This document shows, one piece after another, positions 24,791 to 36,635 of a stretch of DNA of 64,000 bases. The translations under genes were made by a program, and so were the position numbers. Under the pieces are notes generated by a model, which worked only from the letters and a program-made list of their open reading frames with translations, had not been told where the DNA came from and did not search any database. The stretch's first letter is position 1, and each line of letters starts with the position of its first letter. The DNA is from Fennellomyces sp. T-0311 (Eukaryota > Mucoromycota > Mucoromycetes > Mucorales > Lichtheimiaceae): positions 1 through 64,000 of the forward strand of contig JALLLT010000039.1 in assembly GCA_025266875.1 (NCBI GenBank), read 5' to 3'.

Positions 24791-27422
24791 ATGGAGTCGC
24801 CTCAGGATTCAAGGCATAAGCGACTCAAAGTGGGACGAGCCTGCTACACATGCCGCGCTAAGAAGATTAAGGTAACGTGGGCATTCATACTTGATCATGA
24901 CTTGGATTCAGCTGCATTTGCTCATGGTGAGCCCTTTTCTCGCACCTTATGCAGCATTCAGTCACATGTATCACTATGATACAGTCGATCCAATCTCTTG
25001 TGTTTAGATACTAAATTAAGCTTTCCTGTTATAGTGCGACGGCCTACGCCCGTGTATGCAGGTAAAGCAGCGTGAAGTGTGCACTCAGACTGAGGGTTTG
25101 CTAATTCGTAATGTTGTCCACGTAGTGCAAAGGTAAACACCGTCGATTGACACACCGAAGGCGCAGCTTACTAACGCATGATCAAACGATGCAGCACGCA
25201 ACCGGCCGTGTACTTTTTACAAGGACGGCTCGTTCGATCCTGACCAGGAGACGCCTGACGACACGGCCACACTGCCGCCACACCCGGACAATCCCTCCAG
25301 CAGCCTCAGCTCTGGACCAGACCAATACACGCTCAACAGCCTCGAAAACACCAGCGAATCGTGCTACCTTTTTGCCGACACCAAGGACGGCAACGCGACG
25401 CGCAGCAAACGACGCGGCCCGCCACTCGAATCGCGTACGAGCAACACCCTTGCCTCGCTGGGCGACGGCCTGCGTAAAGTCAGCCTTTACGACAAGCATT
25501 CCGGCAAGACATTCACAGATGCAGAGCCATTCGGCAGTTTTATCAAATGGATTCCCGAACCTCCGCTTCCCAGTCGCTACACGGGGTCGATCGAGATGCC
25601 ATCACGCGAGGCGCAGATGGAGATGATTGAGCTCTTCTTCCGGGAGAACTACGAGGTCATGCCTATTATTCCTCGACGCTATTTTTTCGACCAGCTGCGG
25701 TGCAAAGGCCCATTTATCACGCCACTCTTGCTCAATGCGATCTATGCCCAGACTAGCCGCTTCTCGGACAACCCCGAACTGCCGAAACCTGAAGTCTTTT
25801 TCCATCGTGCAAAACGCTTGCTCGACGATTTTATGGATGCGCCGCGCGTCAGCACTGTCGTGGCCTTATGCTACATGAGCCTGTACGAGCCTTCACCATC
25901 TACTCACCGTGGTGGAAGTCCCTTCTGTCGCGCCTGGATGTACAGCGGCATGTCCTATCGCATGTGTTTGGAGCTCGGTCTGCACAATCAGTCCAATATC
26001 AGCAAGGAGCTGTCAAAGGATGAGATTGAGCTCCGGAAACGCGTGTATTGGTCTTGTTATTGTCTCGACAAAGTACAGAGCGGTGGCTGGGAGCGACCGT
26101 GGATGCTCACTACTCGATTCTCCTCCGTCGATCTCCCGGCTGTCTTGCCCGATGACGACGGTGACGAAAGTCTCATTCTCGAGAATCTGAGACAGAAAAT
26201 CAAGTTTGCACAGCTCTGCGAGGAAGCCCTCATGTTTTCCACTGAACAACAGATTACCACCAGCGAAAAGGACAAGGTCGAGGGCCTCCAGAACCGCTTC
26301 TCCGAATTCGTACGCAGCCTACCGCCAGAGCTACAGTGGACACCGACTTCGACGCTTTCTGTTGATGATGTGATGCGACTACCAGCCTCACGGCCGATGG
26401 TCATGCATCTGCATCTAATATTCAATCAATGTATTCTGGACCAATTGTTTCGAGCACCGAACAACGCATATAACCAGTTCCAACGCCGTATTATGGCAAC
26501 GTGTATTACGCAACTCGTAAATTTTATCTGTGAACGACCCGCATCCGTCGTAAAGTACGATTTGCTCGTTCATTCACTCTTATCGGCAATCAAGGTGCAT
26601 GTGCGCCACTTGTACAGCAGCGACATCAGCATTGCACGTCAATCCTGGGCCATGTTTGATCGATCAGTTATGGCGATTCACAAGCTGAGAAGATACGCGT
26701 CGATTCCAAACAGCGCCAAATTCTTGCAGCAGCTTGGAAGCAGTGTCGATGGTTACGAAATACCTGAGGAAGCTATCGCATCTGTTGCCTCGGCAACCGC
26801 GCAACCACCATTAGAACAACAGCAGCACTACAACACTCGACAACCTGTCCTCACTCCACCATCTGCATCTGCATCCGCATCCATTATTCCCGTAGCACAC
26901 AATGACATGACAAACCAAACAGATGACATACTGAATCGAATATATCTTGGGCAGCAACAACGAACGCACCCCGCATTTCCTCCAGCCACGGCAGCAATGC
27001 CACCGCCGTCCTCTGAAGATAACAGCGAATATGTCGTATTATCCATGGGCCAACAGCACCAACCACAGCACCAACCACATCATCATCAACATCATCAGCA
27101 ACAGCAGCAAGATTGGGCGGCCGCAGCAGCTGTATCCTCAGCCGCACCTATCTTACAGTCCTCATCGTCATCTCCGACCTCTCAAGCAGCCGTACACACC
27201 TCATTAATGATGAATCCAACGGCACCTACCGGGCTTGTTTCACCCAGTATGGCATCAGCACGGAAAGTCAATGCGGAGCACTTTATTCAACTACAGAACC
27301 CGCACGAAATGATGATGGGCAAGTTCGCTTCTCCTACAAATCCAGGCGTTCTGTATAGCAATGCAGCTCCTGACGCCTCACCTGCATCAGAACAACAACC
27401 GCTATGGCATTATCAGGACTAA
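24791..27422 (+). CDS. Zn2Cys6 fungal-specific transcription factor, ~780 aa
   Basis: Exons 24791-24871, 25035-25061, 25126-25132 (7 nt), 25195-27422; introns 163, 64, 62 nt; 780 aa. The zinc cluster (residues about 18-46) is assembled across all four exons: ACYTCRAKKIK, CDGLRPCMQ, CK, then ARNRPC, giving C-x2-C-x6-C-x5-C-x2-C-x6-C. This is the binuclear cluster that binds CGG-type sites, usually as a dimer. Residues ~270-500 form the fungal transcription factor middle homology region, with YMSLYEPSP, GGSPFCRAWMYSGMSYRMCLELGLH and RKRVYWSCYCLDK. The tail is Gln/His/Pro/Ser-rich. Regulated genes are unknown; I cannot assign it to a named member such as Xlr1. The first intron is about three times the local norm. 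Leader is C/T-rich. Confidence 0.9.
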
Positions 27423-27765
27423 AGTTCATCCTTTTGTCATGATTGTACATTTATATATACACATATATGGTTTCAAAGGCTCTTCTCTTGTTGTTTTATT
27501 TATTAGCTACATTTTTCTACAGTATAATATACGTATTATGTTTATAGAGAGAGAGAAACCAACTATTGATATTATGTACAGTGTGCTTCGGCCCGCGGAT
27601 CTACAAAAAAGAGAATAACTAGGATCAAATGTTCCTTTTTGATATGTTAATATAGGGTCTACTTGCCGAGTCATATAAAAATCGCCTCTGAGGGATCAAT
27701 TAGGGATGAGGAAGAAGGTGTCGTTGATGTTGAATCTAATTCCAGATATTAGGATACGTGATTCT
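27423..27765. other. Convergent intergenic region
   Basis: 3' flanks of the Zn2Cys6 and bZIP genes. AT-rich; nothing else seen. Confidence 0.4.
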
Positions 27766-28083
27766 TTATTCAGATACTCTCGTCTTCTTACCTAGCAGCG
27801 CCAACAGCTGCCGATTCTCCAAAAGAGCGGCATTGAGTTCATGATGGAGATGCTGCAATTGCTCTTTCAACATTTGGCATTTAGCTTCAGCTGCATCAGC
27901 CCTGTTGCTGGTTTCACGGTTACTGTCCTGCAGTTCTTTGACAATAGTTTCCAGGCCAACCACAGTCTCCTCAAGTGTGTGGGTATACTCTGACCGTCTG
28001 GCTCGGAAAGCAGCCTGAGCTAACCGGTTTCGGTCCTTACGCTGTTCTTCTGTAAAAATACGATGACGGCCACCCTTGGACAT
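27766..28083 (-). CDS. Small bZIP transcription factor, 105 aa
   Basis: Single exon. The basic region RKDRNRLAQAAFRARRSEY (residues 16-34) has the N-x2-A-x3-F-R pattern of the fungal AP-1/Pap1-Yap group. A leucine-zipper coiled coil follows (heptad Leu/Val from about residue 38 to 100: LEETVVGLETIVKEL, then QMLKEQLQHLHHEL, then LLENRQLLALL). There is almost nothing outside the bZIP, so it could be a dimer partner or inhibitor lacking an activation domain; the Cys-rich redox domains of true Yap/Pap1 factors are absent. No upstream exon with an activation domain was found, but a missed 5' exon cannot be excluded. Convergent with the Zn2Cys6 gene. Confidence 0.82.
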   Translation of the reverse strand: MSKGGRHRIFTEEQRKDRNRLAQAAFRARRSEYTHTLEETVVGLETIVKELQDSNRETSNRADAAEAKCQMLKEQLQHLHHELNAALLENRQLLALLGKKTRVSE

Positions 28084-29765
28084 GTTTAATAGATGTGGAA
28101 AGAGGTTGAAAGACGAAAGAAAGATATCTAATCATTCCATTAACTTATAGAGATAAGATAAACTACCATAAATGGACACTTAGCGAGCCAATCGGCGCTA
28201 TAAGATATCGCTGTCTTGCAATTGTACTACTTCTTCATCTTTAGCGGATCGTTATCTAAATGGGTGTCACTCACCCCGGCGTAATTCACCGGCGAATCGA
28301 CAAGCTTTTGTGAAAAAATACTAATATCTTGATAAACATTGTAAAAGTTTGGCTATAATCTTGTAAAATTCCAGAACAATAAAATGCATTCATTTGAAAG
28401 CTTTCACATAAGTGGTCGAGCGTTGGGTGATCGTAAAGGCTTATACTTCCCCATCGTGCCATCACCATCCAGTGAATCCGAAAACTGATCGTGGCTCTTT
28501 ACTAATAACATTTCGGAGAATATTGTAGGTATACGCTCCAAGCCGAATGTCCCGTTTAAACTAGTACAATATGCAGCAGCTGAAGCTAGTAGTAAATAAA
28601 AAGACGGTATATGTCGATAAGATTGTCAGACCTTGAAAGTACGCCGTTATACGCCATGTATATAATAGTTAAAGTAAGCAAATCGCGATATGCATTAGTT
28701 ATCTGACTTACCTGACAACAGAAAAATTCATATTCCGGAAATCGTTGTAATTTCGCAGACTCCAGCTAGGTAACCCACACAGAACGTCTCACTTTATTCA
28801 CGTATATGGTATCAGTATGTATCACTTTGACAAGAACTAAAGGATCCTAATACCATCAATAGATCCATCTATAGATTAACATGGAAGTTGTAAGTAAGTC
28901 AAGCGTCATTAGAATTTGTCAGAGAATAATAGTGTACGTTCTCAGTCAACCATATCAATAAGAACATTTTGCAACTTTGTGCCCTTTAATAATCCCTTTT
29001 TTCTTTTGGCTAAAGGAGGCAGCATCTCCGTGGCACAAGCTCTTTTGTTGTGATCAGTGTAGTAAAATGAATGCTGAAGCGCTTAATTTTGGCTAACAAC
29101 AAATTTAAATTGTTCTAGTGTTTCATATACACACAATCTTGATATTCACTGCAAATAATTTTTGGTGAATTTTTGTGAGTGGTTTTTTGAATGGTTAAAC
29201 ATAAGCTTTTTAACCGCTTGAGTTGCTAAAAATGTTAATACAAGTGGTTAAAAAGCTTATGTTTAACCGCTGTAACCACTTTTAACCGTCGAGATTTTTT
29301 GCAATGATTGGCAAACTTTATATTTCAGGCCAAGGAGCTGTAGCGTAAACAGTAATTTATAGTATCAAACTATAAGGCTAGTATGTTTACTGGTAATAAT
29401 GTAGGTAAGAAAAAAAAATGCTCATTTGCACTACCTAGGTACAGTGCACACCATACCGAGGCCGACGTAAAGATGCAATAGACACGTGTATTAATATGGG
29501 AGTAGCATGGACCCTTATTACAGTATCGCATTCAAAAGTCTATCGAGCGCTAAGTATCATAGGACCTGTAAATTGAATCAGCTGATTTCTTCGGGCTACG
29601 TAAGTATTATACCATTCTCTTTTTTTTCTACAATGCCAAGATGATGTGATGTCTATTTATAAATATGTTGCGATATATTATAAAACGATGTAGCGTAAGA
29701 AATAGGTTTGATCGGGTCGTAGTATAGACAGTCAAATATGAAGTACAAATAAGTCGCGATAACCG
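28084..29765. other. 1.7-kb intergenic region with palindromic element
   Basis: No gene seen. It contains the imperfect palindrome listed separately (29150-29312). Confidence 0.4.
29150..29312. repeat. Imperfect palindrome, possible MITE or foldback element
   Basis: The core is an almost perfect inverted repeat: 29193-29220 and 29241-29268 (28-nt arms, one mismatch, 20-nt loop). Arms begin GGTTAAACATAAGC. Outward, weaker similarity continues: the left flank (from about 29150, ACTGCAAATAATTTTT...GTGGTT) matches the reverse complement of the right flank (to about 29312, TTTTTTGCAATGA) with gaps. GGTTAAA is repeated several times. No target-site duplication was identified with confidence. Confidence 0.65.
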
Positions 29766-30887
29766 CTAATAACGATGGTATGCGATACCACTGTCTTGGA
29801 ATTGTCCTCCTCCTCCTCCTTCTTCATCAACTTGCTGCATCTCTCGTTTTGGAGGGTTTCTACCCAGTTTTCGAGCTGCCCAATCGCGTAGCATATGGAA
29901 TAAAAATTGTAAAAAGTATACAACGATGAATGCAGCACCAATGCCGATATACCACGCAGCCGTCATGCCGCCCTGGTCCCAATTCAGAAATCCATAAACC
30001 CACCAGCCAGTTCTGCTTTAAGTTAATACCCAGGTTATGAAGCAGCTGGCTCTTCTTTTTAACTTACGTTGCATGGATAATAAATGTCAAAAACATATAA
30101 AGTACGACATTGATGAACACGGCCAAGACCATGTTAACATACAGCGTCATTCGGGTAAACAAAACTTCCGTCATCATAAGTACAAACGATACACCATGCA
30201 ATGACGTATTGATCCACCATTGAAGTGGCGGCGTATCACCTTTTCCAGAAGTGTCTGTTCCCGAAGCTACATTTATTGCTTAATACATGATTATGAACTA
30301 TATGCTTTTCTTACCTGTCGAAAGGACAGGGGAGAGCGCGCACCAGTATACGATTGGAGTAATTATGCTGTAATCAATGGTGAGACAAATTGATTGCCGC
30401 TTATATCACGGTGAAACCCTCGAACATACTTGAATACGACAATGCTATGATACAGATATGAAAATAAGTAATTGAGTACGGCGGGTTGATTGAAGAATGA
30501 TCGTGGCTGATGAGGTTTTGATGTCATGAGGTATCGTATATGATGATAGAGCGCGGTCTACAGAAAAAGCAAACATTTCGAATAAACAAGTGCTAATATT
30601 TAAGATAAAAAACATACCACGAGGTAAGCATGGAGACCGATGAAAGTTAATTGTGTAAAGTGAGCAAAATAGCGATTGAACTGGCCGAGTCGCGCGGAAT
30701 TGCCAATCGACCCCCACATCACGACGGTGGAATATAATGTTGTCGGTATCCGAATGAACAGCAGTGCTTTCGACGACATCCAATACGAGGTTACTGCGCG
30801 CTCAGGTCGGAAACGATCCAATCGAAACCATCGAATAACGGCCCACCGTGATCGAGGAAGTGGCTCGTCCTGATATTCGATGGCCAT
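29766..30887 (-). CDS. FAR-17a/AIG1-like multispanning membrane protein, 299 aa
   Basis: Exons 30618-30887, 30430-30557, 30315-30367, 30068-30266, 29766-30015; introns 60, 62, 48, 52 nt; 299 aa. About six hydrophobic segments are spread over residues 40-265; the C-terminal tail is polar with a poly-Gly run (EEGGGGGQ). The layout and motifs PLPRSRWAVIRWFRLDRF near the N-terminus and LQWWINTSLHG near residue 160 fit the FAR-17a/AIG1-like family (yeast YHR140W relatives). Human AIG1 and ADTRP of this family are Thr/His-dependent hydrolases of branched fatty-acid esters (FAHFAs). The His in TSLHG is a candidate catalytic residue by inference. Likely in the endoplasmic reticulum membrane. Tandem with, and in the same direction as, the TMEM62-like gene (105 bp apart). 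Confidence 0.82.
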
Positions 30888-30992
30888 ATATATATATTAT
30901 AGAGAAAAGAGAAAGATGTACAAGTATAAAACAATAGGGGTCCGACATTTTATTAGTATGGTCATTCAGGCGGAGCGAAAATGAGTTGTTTT

Positions 30993-33615
30993 TTAGGCCC
31001 TTCTCAAACCACGCTTTCGACTTTTGGTCAATGGACTCCCATTAAAGGGAGTGGATGATGCACTGCCACTCGACTCGCCACCACTGGTATGCGGGCTTGT
31101 ACTACTTCCATGGACCATATCATCATTATTAGTCTTGGCGGTGCTCTCATCATCACAGGGACACAGTTTCGGAAATGTGGATCGGCGCTTTTGGTTAAAC
31201 ATGCCTCCCTTGCCCCACGCCAGATTATAACCGACAAACGTAATCCAAACCACCAATACGTTATAGATGAGAGCGGAAGCGCCACCATAAAATGCCGCGA
31301 GGGCCATGAGTTCGGATACGCGCCAAAGCCAGTACACCACTTCGAGGCCTTTGAACCATGCATGTTCATGTAATTGACGTTGACCTAGATTGTCATCTGT
31401 GGACCGCCAAGCAAATAAAATGACAAACACGACAACATCGAGCCAAATCTGACCGGCAGCAAACATCCAAGTGTCCGCAATTGGGATCCACTCCTCCGAG
31501 AATTTCAATCCCCACAGATAAAATGTTCCGTATCGTTCATCTGGCGGCGCTGAAGGGATAAACTCGGCCCGAAACCATGGTAGCGTGATCAGCGATAGTA
31601 TAAAAAGAACGCTTGCTATCCAACAGCTCGGTTGGTTACGTGGCAACTCCAGAAACCGCAATGTCCAGAGATACACCTCACGACGCAAATTAAACTGGTC
31701 GCCTTCTAACCGCTGGATACGGGATAAAAGTTGAGCGCTTGTCATTTCATTGTCATAGAACTTTGGCAGCACGAGCACGAGGAGCATGACTGCAATGGCA
31801 AACAATGTGACGCCTTGAAGCTGAAAAGACTTTTTAGCTGGTGATGATAAAGCTTGCTTTTCTTTTTTTGTCTTACCACAATGGTCATGTTGGACGAAAT
31901 GATAAATTCACCCGGCCCACCTGCAATTTTTGCGCGGTGACCATCGAGCCGGAATGTGTTGGCAGCAGAGCCTTGTTGACCATCATCTCCAATCACGCGT
32001 ATCTCGATAGTATGCAATTTTGCAGGGTCTAATTGGTTAGGATCCCAGGGTGCAGTCCATAGCGCTGAGTCATGGGATTTTGTGGCATTGGCAAAATGAG
32101 GCTGACCGTCGATCGCGATGGATACCTCGAGCTGATCAGATTGGCTGAAAACCAGAAAGCGGATGTGCTGGCTCTGCTGTATTCTATGGAGCGGTTCTTT
32201 GTGTGGAAGCGCATAACGAGCATCCTTGGGGTTGGTGATCAGCACAATGGGTGCAGGATGGATCTGAGCAGGCCATTCAATCTCGCCGTTCGCCTGCAGC
32301 GGAACCGTTGGATGCAGTTTTAATTGTTTCCGAGGCAACTCAACATCCACAAATGAAATCAGATCATGATCCACGGCAACAATACGATAGACGCCGTGGA
32401 CCATCATGTCACCTAGCTCCAGCTCGAGTGATTGGCCTTGCGGATCGTACCATTTGAGTATTTCACCCAAGCCTGGTATTCTGCATGAATTGACTGCGAT
32501 GATGAACAGAAAAAAGATATAGAAAATAAATGTACCTGCAGTGAGACGGTGCAGATGACCGCAAAAGTACACGCTGTATAATTTTGCCAGGTCACGGAAC
32601 CCGTGACCTTTACTTGAAACGCCAAAGACCATGGTGGTTGTCGGATAATGTGAAAACTATATTACGTCAAACACATAAAACAACAAACAGCGGGTAGCTC
32701 GACCTACCACAAACGTGTGATTATAGTGTGATTCGGGTTGGAGGGCGTCTGCAAGGCGATCCATTGTTTTGGACGTCAGATAACCAAAGAAGTTGAAGGG
32801 GCGAGAAGGGCCGCGTTTCGGACTATTGTTGTTGTTTTAATTTTACCCTTAAAACAATAGATGATATAAAACTTGTTACCATGCATCGATAGCTACAAAA
32901 CGATACTGGCCATACGAAGGCGTGATTTGCCACTGGTATACACCGCGTCCTGCTTCCATTCGATCGGCACTCATGCCGTGGGTCCGATAAAAGTTGACAT
33001 GCGATTGCCAGGAGGGCAGATCAAAGCAGTCGTGGTTCCCACGCATGTCATACCAGGGTACATCCTTAGCTCCTTGTTCAATCGTTTGACGATACACTTG
33101 CCATTCTTCGTAATATTGCTGCGATGTGATGCGTCGTACGTCTTTGGCATCGGTCAGGTCCCCTGTGACAACAACAAAATTCGGTCTGGATTGAAATGTG
33201 TTAAGATTCATGTACCAAAAGAAGAAGAAGCTTATCATCCTACTTGATGATCGGGAGGATAGAGCGCACAAAGTGCAGGAAGTGGAGCGTATGTCCTCGT
33301 GCCCGGTATTTGGAGAGATGAAGATCAGAAATCTTTGCGAGAGGGTTAAGGCGGTCCTGCTTATCGTGCCATATAAAAACAGAAGACCTGTACCTGTGTA
33401 AAGTAGAATAGGTTGGATGGAGTTGCGTCGATAACAGTAGAGTCGTTGTGTGATGAGCGTGGGCTTAGCACTGGTGTTTGCGGTTGTTGGAGTCGGTGCC
33501 AGGGAAAGCCGGATCGTGCGGCACGCAGATCGGCTGTGGATTGCCAGTACAGATAGCATGCACGCAAGGAGCATACAAATACCAACAGTAGCCATGCCCA
33601 GCCCCAGTTTCTCAT
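30993..33615 (-). CDS. TMEM62-like membrane metallophosphoesterase, 758 aa
   Basis: Exons 33394-33615, 33244-33332, 32880-33185, 32708-32822, 32536-32656, 31877-32472, 30993-31820; introns 51-63 nt; 758 aa. N-terminal signal-anchor (residues 6-24), then a calcineurin-like phosphoesterase domain with its metal ligands: QISDLHLSKY (D, H), VVTGDLTDA (GDxxD-type), RGNHDCFD (GNHD), FSHYPTT (H) and YFCGHLHRL (GHxH). A beta-rich middle region follows (residues ~270-480). The C-terminal part has several membrane spans. This is the layout of TMEM62, whose substrate is not known. The catalytic site looks intact. The start is the ATG at 33613-33615, followed by WGWAWLLLVFV; an overlapping frame with an upstream start is a shadow. 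Confidence 0.9.
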
Positions 33616-33860
33616 TAGGTATTAATTTTGGATTAGAAACAAAAGAAAGAGGGAAAAGAAAGAAAGAATGCGGTGGCGTTGCATTGTCAACAACTTGCAA
33701 CAATAAAGGGACATGGACATTTTCCTCCGTTGTTATTTGTTGGGGTCATGCGATTTGCTATTACTGCTTGCGTTCGTTCGTGTGTCAAACGGGCTTTAGA
33801 CTCTCTTTTGGCACGGGAAAACACAACCCTTTATTTTGAAAGAAAACAAGAAATCCACGC

Positions 33861-34520
33861 TTAGATCAAACCAATCTACAGACACGATCCGATTAGTGTC
33901 ACCGTTCATGCAAGTGCTACCCATTCCATTTTCTCTTTTTACCTTGTTGGCGACATCCAAAGCATCGACGTCAGCGGTCAAGCGAACGTAGGCCTTCTTC
34001 TTACCGTCGGGTCTGCAATAATGAATGCTTTGGTGAACAACGCCGTGTCAACAATTTTTGAGAGTGTGTTATTATATACCTAATGAGGGTGTTGACCTTG
34101 ACGGCCTCAACATCATAGAGACGCTTGACGGCATCCTTGATCTGGTGCTTGTTGGCCTTAACATCGACAACGAAGGTCAAGGTGTTGTGCTCCTCAATCT
34201 TCTTCATGGCGGTCTCGGTGTTCAATGGGTTGCGAATGACACGGTACTGGTCCATGCGGGGCAAATGAGGGACCGATTTACGCGCATATTTGGGCTTGCG
34301 CGACAAACGCAAGGTCTTTGGCAAATGGAAGTGGGTCGAGGTGCGGACCTTGCGGACCGATTTGCCATGGACACCCTTGAGGGCGGCCTTCTTAGCAGCA
34401 ATGGCCTTGTTGGTGGGGGCTATAGCAGATTTATCGATTTAGTCTATCCATCCATCTACTCATCCATCCATCCGTTAGTATTTTATTGTTCATATACGCA
34501 CCAGCTTTCTTGGGTGCCAT
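33861..34520 (-). CDS. RPL25: 60S ribosomal protein uL23 (L25/L23a), 147 aa
   Basis: Exons 34502-34520, 34080-34419, 33943-34012, 33861-33875; introns 82, 68, 67 nt; 147 aa. Starts MAPKKA, with a basic N-terminal extension ([23 protein letters not shown]) followed by the uL23 fold: [34 protein letters not shown]..., [15 protein letters not shown] and [28 protein letters not shown]. The last coding exon is only 15 nt (IGLI and stop), and it supplies the C-terminus expected for the family. uL23 binds 25S rRNA near the exit tunnel and docks SRP and nascent-chain factors. The very short first and last exons are common in ribosomal protein genes of intron-rich fungi. Confidence 0.96.
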
Positions 34521-35212
34521 AGGGGATTTTGAGAGGGAGGGGAAGGTGATATCCAGCGATGCTTCAACAGTTACGGTGCTGGCTCTGAAAATCCCAAAAG
34601 TGGCTGCGGGACTTTCGCCGGCTATGGTCAGAAATTTGTAACATTGGCTACATATGGATTAGGCGAGAGGGGTTTCTTGATGGATACAGTGCCGCGGACG
34701 AGAGAGTGGGGTGAGGTGCAGAAAGTTTCCGTATTAGCGACGCAATTAGTAATCGCGAGATTCTCCTTGCGACTCATAGATTACGTAGGAACGGAAACAC
34801 TTGACATTTTGGTACTTGTGCGTACGCATTATCACACAGCGCCAACTTGTACACATGTGATTCCCCCTTTCATCCGTCATCCTTGATATTAAAAGAAACA
34901 CAGACACGGTTTCAGGTTTTTCAATTGGCAGAATGCGGTTTGTTTACGAATGCATTGGGTACTCTCTCACTCTGGTTAGATGATTGCATGCGACTTGGTG
35001 GTTGCATGTACGACCACACAAATCGGTCCGAAACATTGCCCGGTTGTTTAATATTTGCCAGCGGACGTGCCGTTATGCCCTCTGGAAAATAAACACCCAT
35101 GAGTTCCCAATATGGACACGGGCTGAAATATTTTGCCGCAACAGATATAAATTATAACCGAGACGTCGTCGTGATTTCCAAACCTCTTTATTCCTTTTGC
35201 AACTCCTCTATC
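34521..35212. promoter_or_regulatory. Divergent intergenic region between uL23 and ssSPT genes
   Basis: About 0.7 kb serving both promoters. Short open frames here lack support. No clear TATA box for either gene, as is usual for ribosomal protein genes. Confidence 0.4.
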
Positions 35213-35469
35213 ATGTCAACCAAAAGCCTGGGTTCCTACGTCTATGAAAAGTTCTTTCAATACGAGCTCATGACGGCCATCTATGTCATGGAGCCTTGGG
35301 AGAAGACACTGATGAGTAGGTGTTACACGGTGCGCAGCTGTCAAAAACTCGCTAATTCTTAAGCAAACAACCGACAGACGCCATTCTTCTGACCATTGTG
35401 TCTCTGTCGTTCGCGACGTTCTATCAATACACGCCAATCATGGTTAGCAAGGTCACATCTCTTTTCTAA
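35213..35469 (+). CDS. Serine palmitoyltransferase small subunit-like protein, ~64 aa
   Basis: Exons 35213-35315 and 35378-35469 (intron 62 nt); 64 aa. The sequence KFFQYELMTAIYVMEPWEKTLMNAILLTIVSLSF carries the family's hallmark: a YxxxTAxYxxEPWE segment before one membrane span, as in mammalian ssSPTa/b. These small ER proteins activate the SPTLC1/SPTLC2 heterodimer that makes 3-ketosphinganine, the first step of sphingolipid synthesis, and influence acyl-CoA choice. Length fits (human ~70 aa). The C-terminus is uncertain: reading straight through ends at 35469. A splice from GTTAGC after PIM to 35567 would give a different tail, but the donor is poor. Confidence 0.8.
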
Positions 35470-35604
35470 CTGCTCAATCCATCTCTCTTATTCTCTATCT
35501 GTCGCCTTAATCTTTACTACTTATTCTTTAACTTTCATGTCATGCTTTTTTTTATTTATGTATAGTGCTTTAAAACAAACCGGTATAGTAAATTGATATA
35601 TAAT

Positions 35605-36635
35605 TTACACTTCTGTACGATGTAAGTGGAGTGCTGAACGGGGAGCTACGTGCCATTGCCTCCTGCCCTTCCTCCGCGCGTAGGAGTGAGGGGCGCGTGA
35701 CGCAAAATTGTATACATCATGTGATTGTTCCCTTGCAATCCTTCCTGTAGACCAGGGCCGCCGCGGCACCATTTTGTCTGCATCCTCGTCTTGGTCGTAA
35801 TCGTCGTCGTCGTAATAATCATCTGTCTCCTCCTCGTCCTCAATCTCCTCCCACTCGTCGCTTTCGTGAGCATCCTCTTCGACATTGTAACTGAACACCT
35901 GGTCCGTGTTGGCAAAGTGGACTCTACGCGAGTCAGGTTTAGGCTGGTTAGGATATTGCGGCTGTTTGCGTCGAATGCGGTGCTGTGCTGGTGAAGGATG
36001 GCGGAGCTCAGCTGTCGGAGGGACAGGCGCTGGCGCCGGAGATGGAGTTGGGGTTTGAAGCACTGGCTTTCGACGGGTATAAGAATAATGTTGCTGTTGT
36101 TGTTGTTGTTGTTGCTGCTGCTGCTGCTGCTGCTGGGGATACATTTGATGCTGTTGCTGCAGGACTGGCAAAAATGGGATGGGTGGTATCGGTGGCACTC
36201 CGGGTCGCACGGGCATTCCGTAGTACATGTTGTTCTGCGGAAGCATCATGGGATACGAGAACGGCTTTTGCTGGTTGTTGGACTGACTTTCAACAGGATC
36301 CAAAAGACGGACGGCCGCAAGCAGCGACATCAGAGGCCCGTGCGTAGCTTCCAACGGGAAGAAACCCGGTGTCGAGAATTCTTTCGACACTGTCGTCATC
36401 GACCGTCGATCAAACACCATCAGCTCTTTCGATTGATCCCGTCGTTCATCCACAATGATGGGTCGTTTGTCTTTGATATACATTCCTGTTACTGTATGGA
36501 ATATTAATGAATGTTAATATCGCCTGTTTCTTTCTTATATGCAAGGCTGCGTTATTCCTTACTTAGAACTACGGGGGGCTGCCCCGCAGGCGTCGTTTCC
36601 CGCTTAATGACGACAATGGGTTCTGGATTCTCCAT
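35605..36635 (-). CDS. Hypothetical polyQ and acidic protein, 319 aa
   Basis: Exons 36563-36635 and 35605-36491, intron 71 nt; 319 aa. I do not recognise the family. The first 90 residues (IVVIKRETTPAGQ..., KRPIIVDERRDQSKELMVFDRRSMTT) look ordered and may be the conserved part. Then come a Pro-rich stretch, a pure run of 15 Gln (CAG/CAA codons, about 36090-36140 on the genome), more Pro, a basic patch, an extreme acidic block (DEWEEIEDEEETDDYYDDDD) and a basic tail. Mixed CAG/CAA codons limit repeat slippage. Probably intrinsically disordered and nuclear or scaffold-like, by composition only. The start ATG at 36633-36635 is one of several in frame. Confidence 0.7.

Noticed and set aside
32876..33703. 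275-codon minus frame starting MLQVVDN as the TMEM62 start
   Set aside because: It bridges two introns by chance. The correct N-terminus is in another frame at 33615 and splices to QISDLHLSKY.
35725..36507. Long plus-strand frames opposite the polyQ/acidic gene
   Set aside because: Shadows of CAG/CAA and GAC/GAT repeats (poly-Leu, poly-Val and poly-Ala on the other strand) with no start or splice logic.
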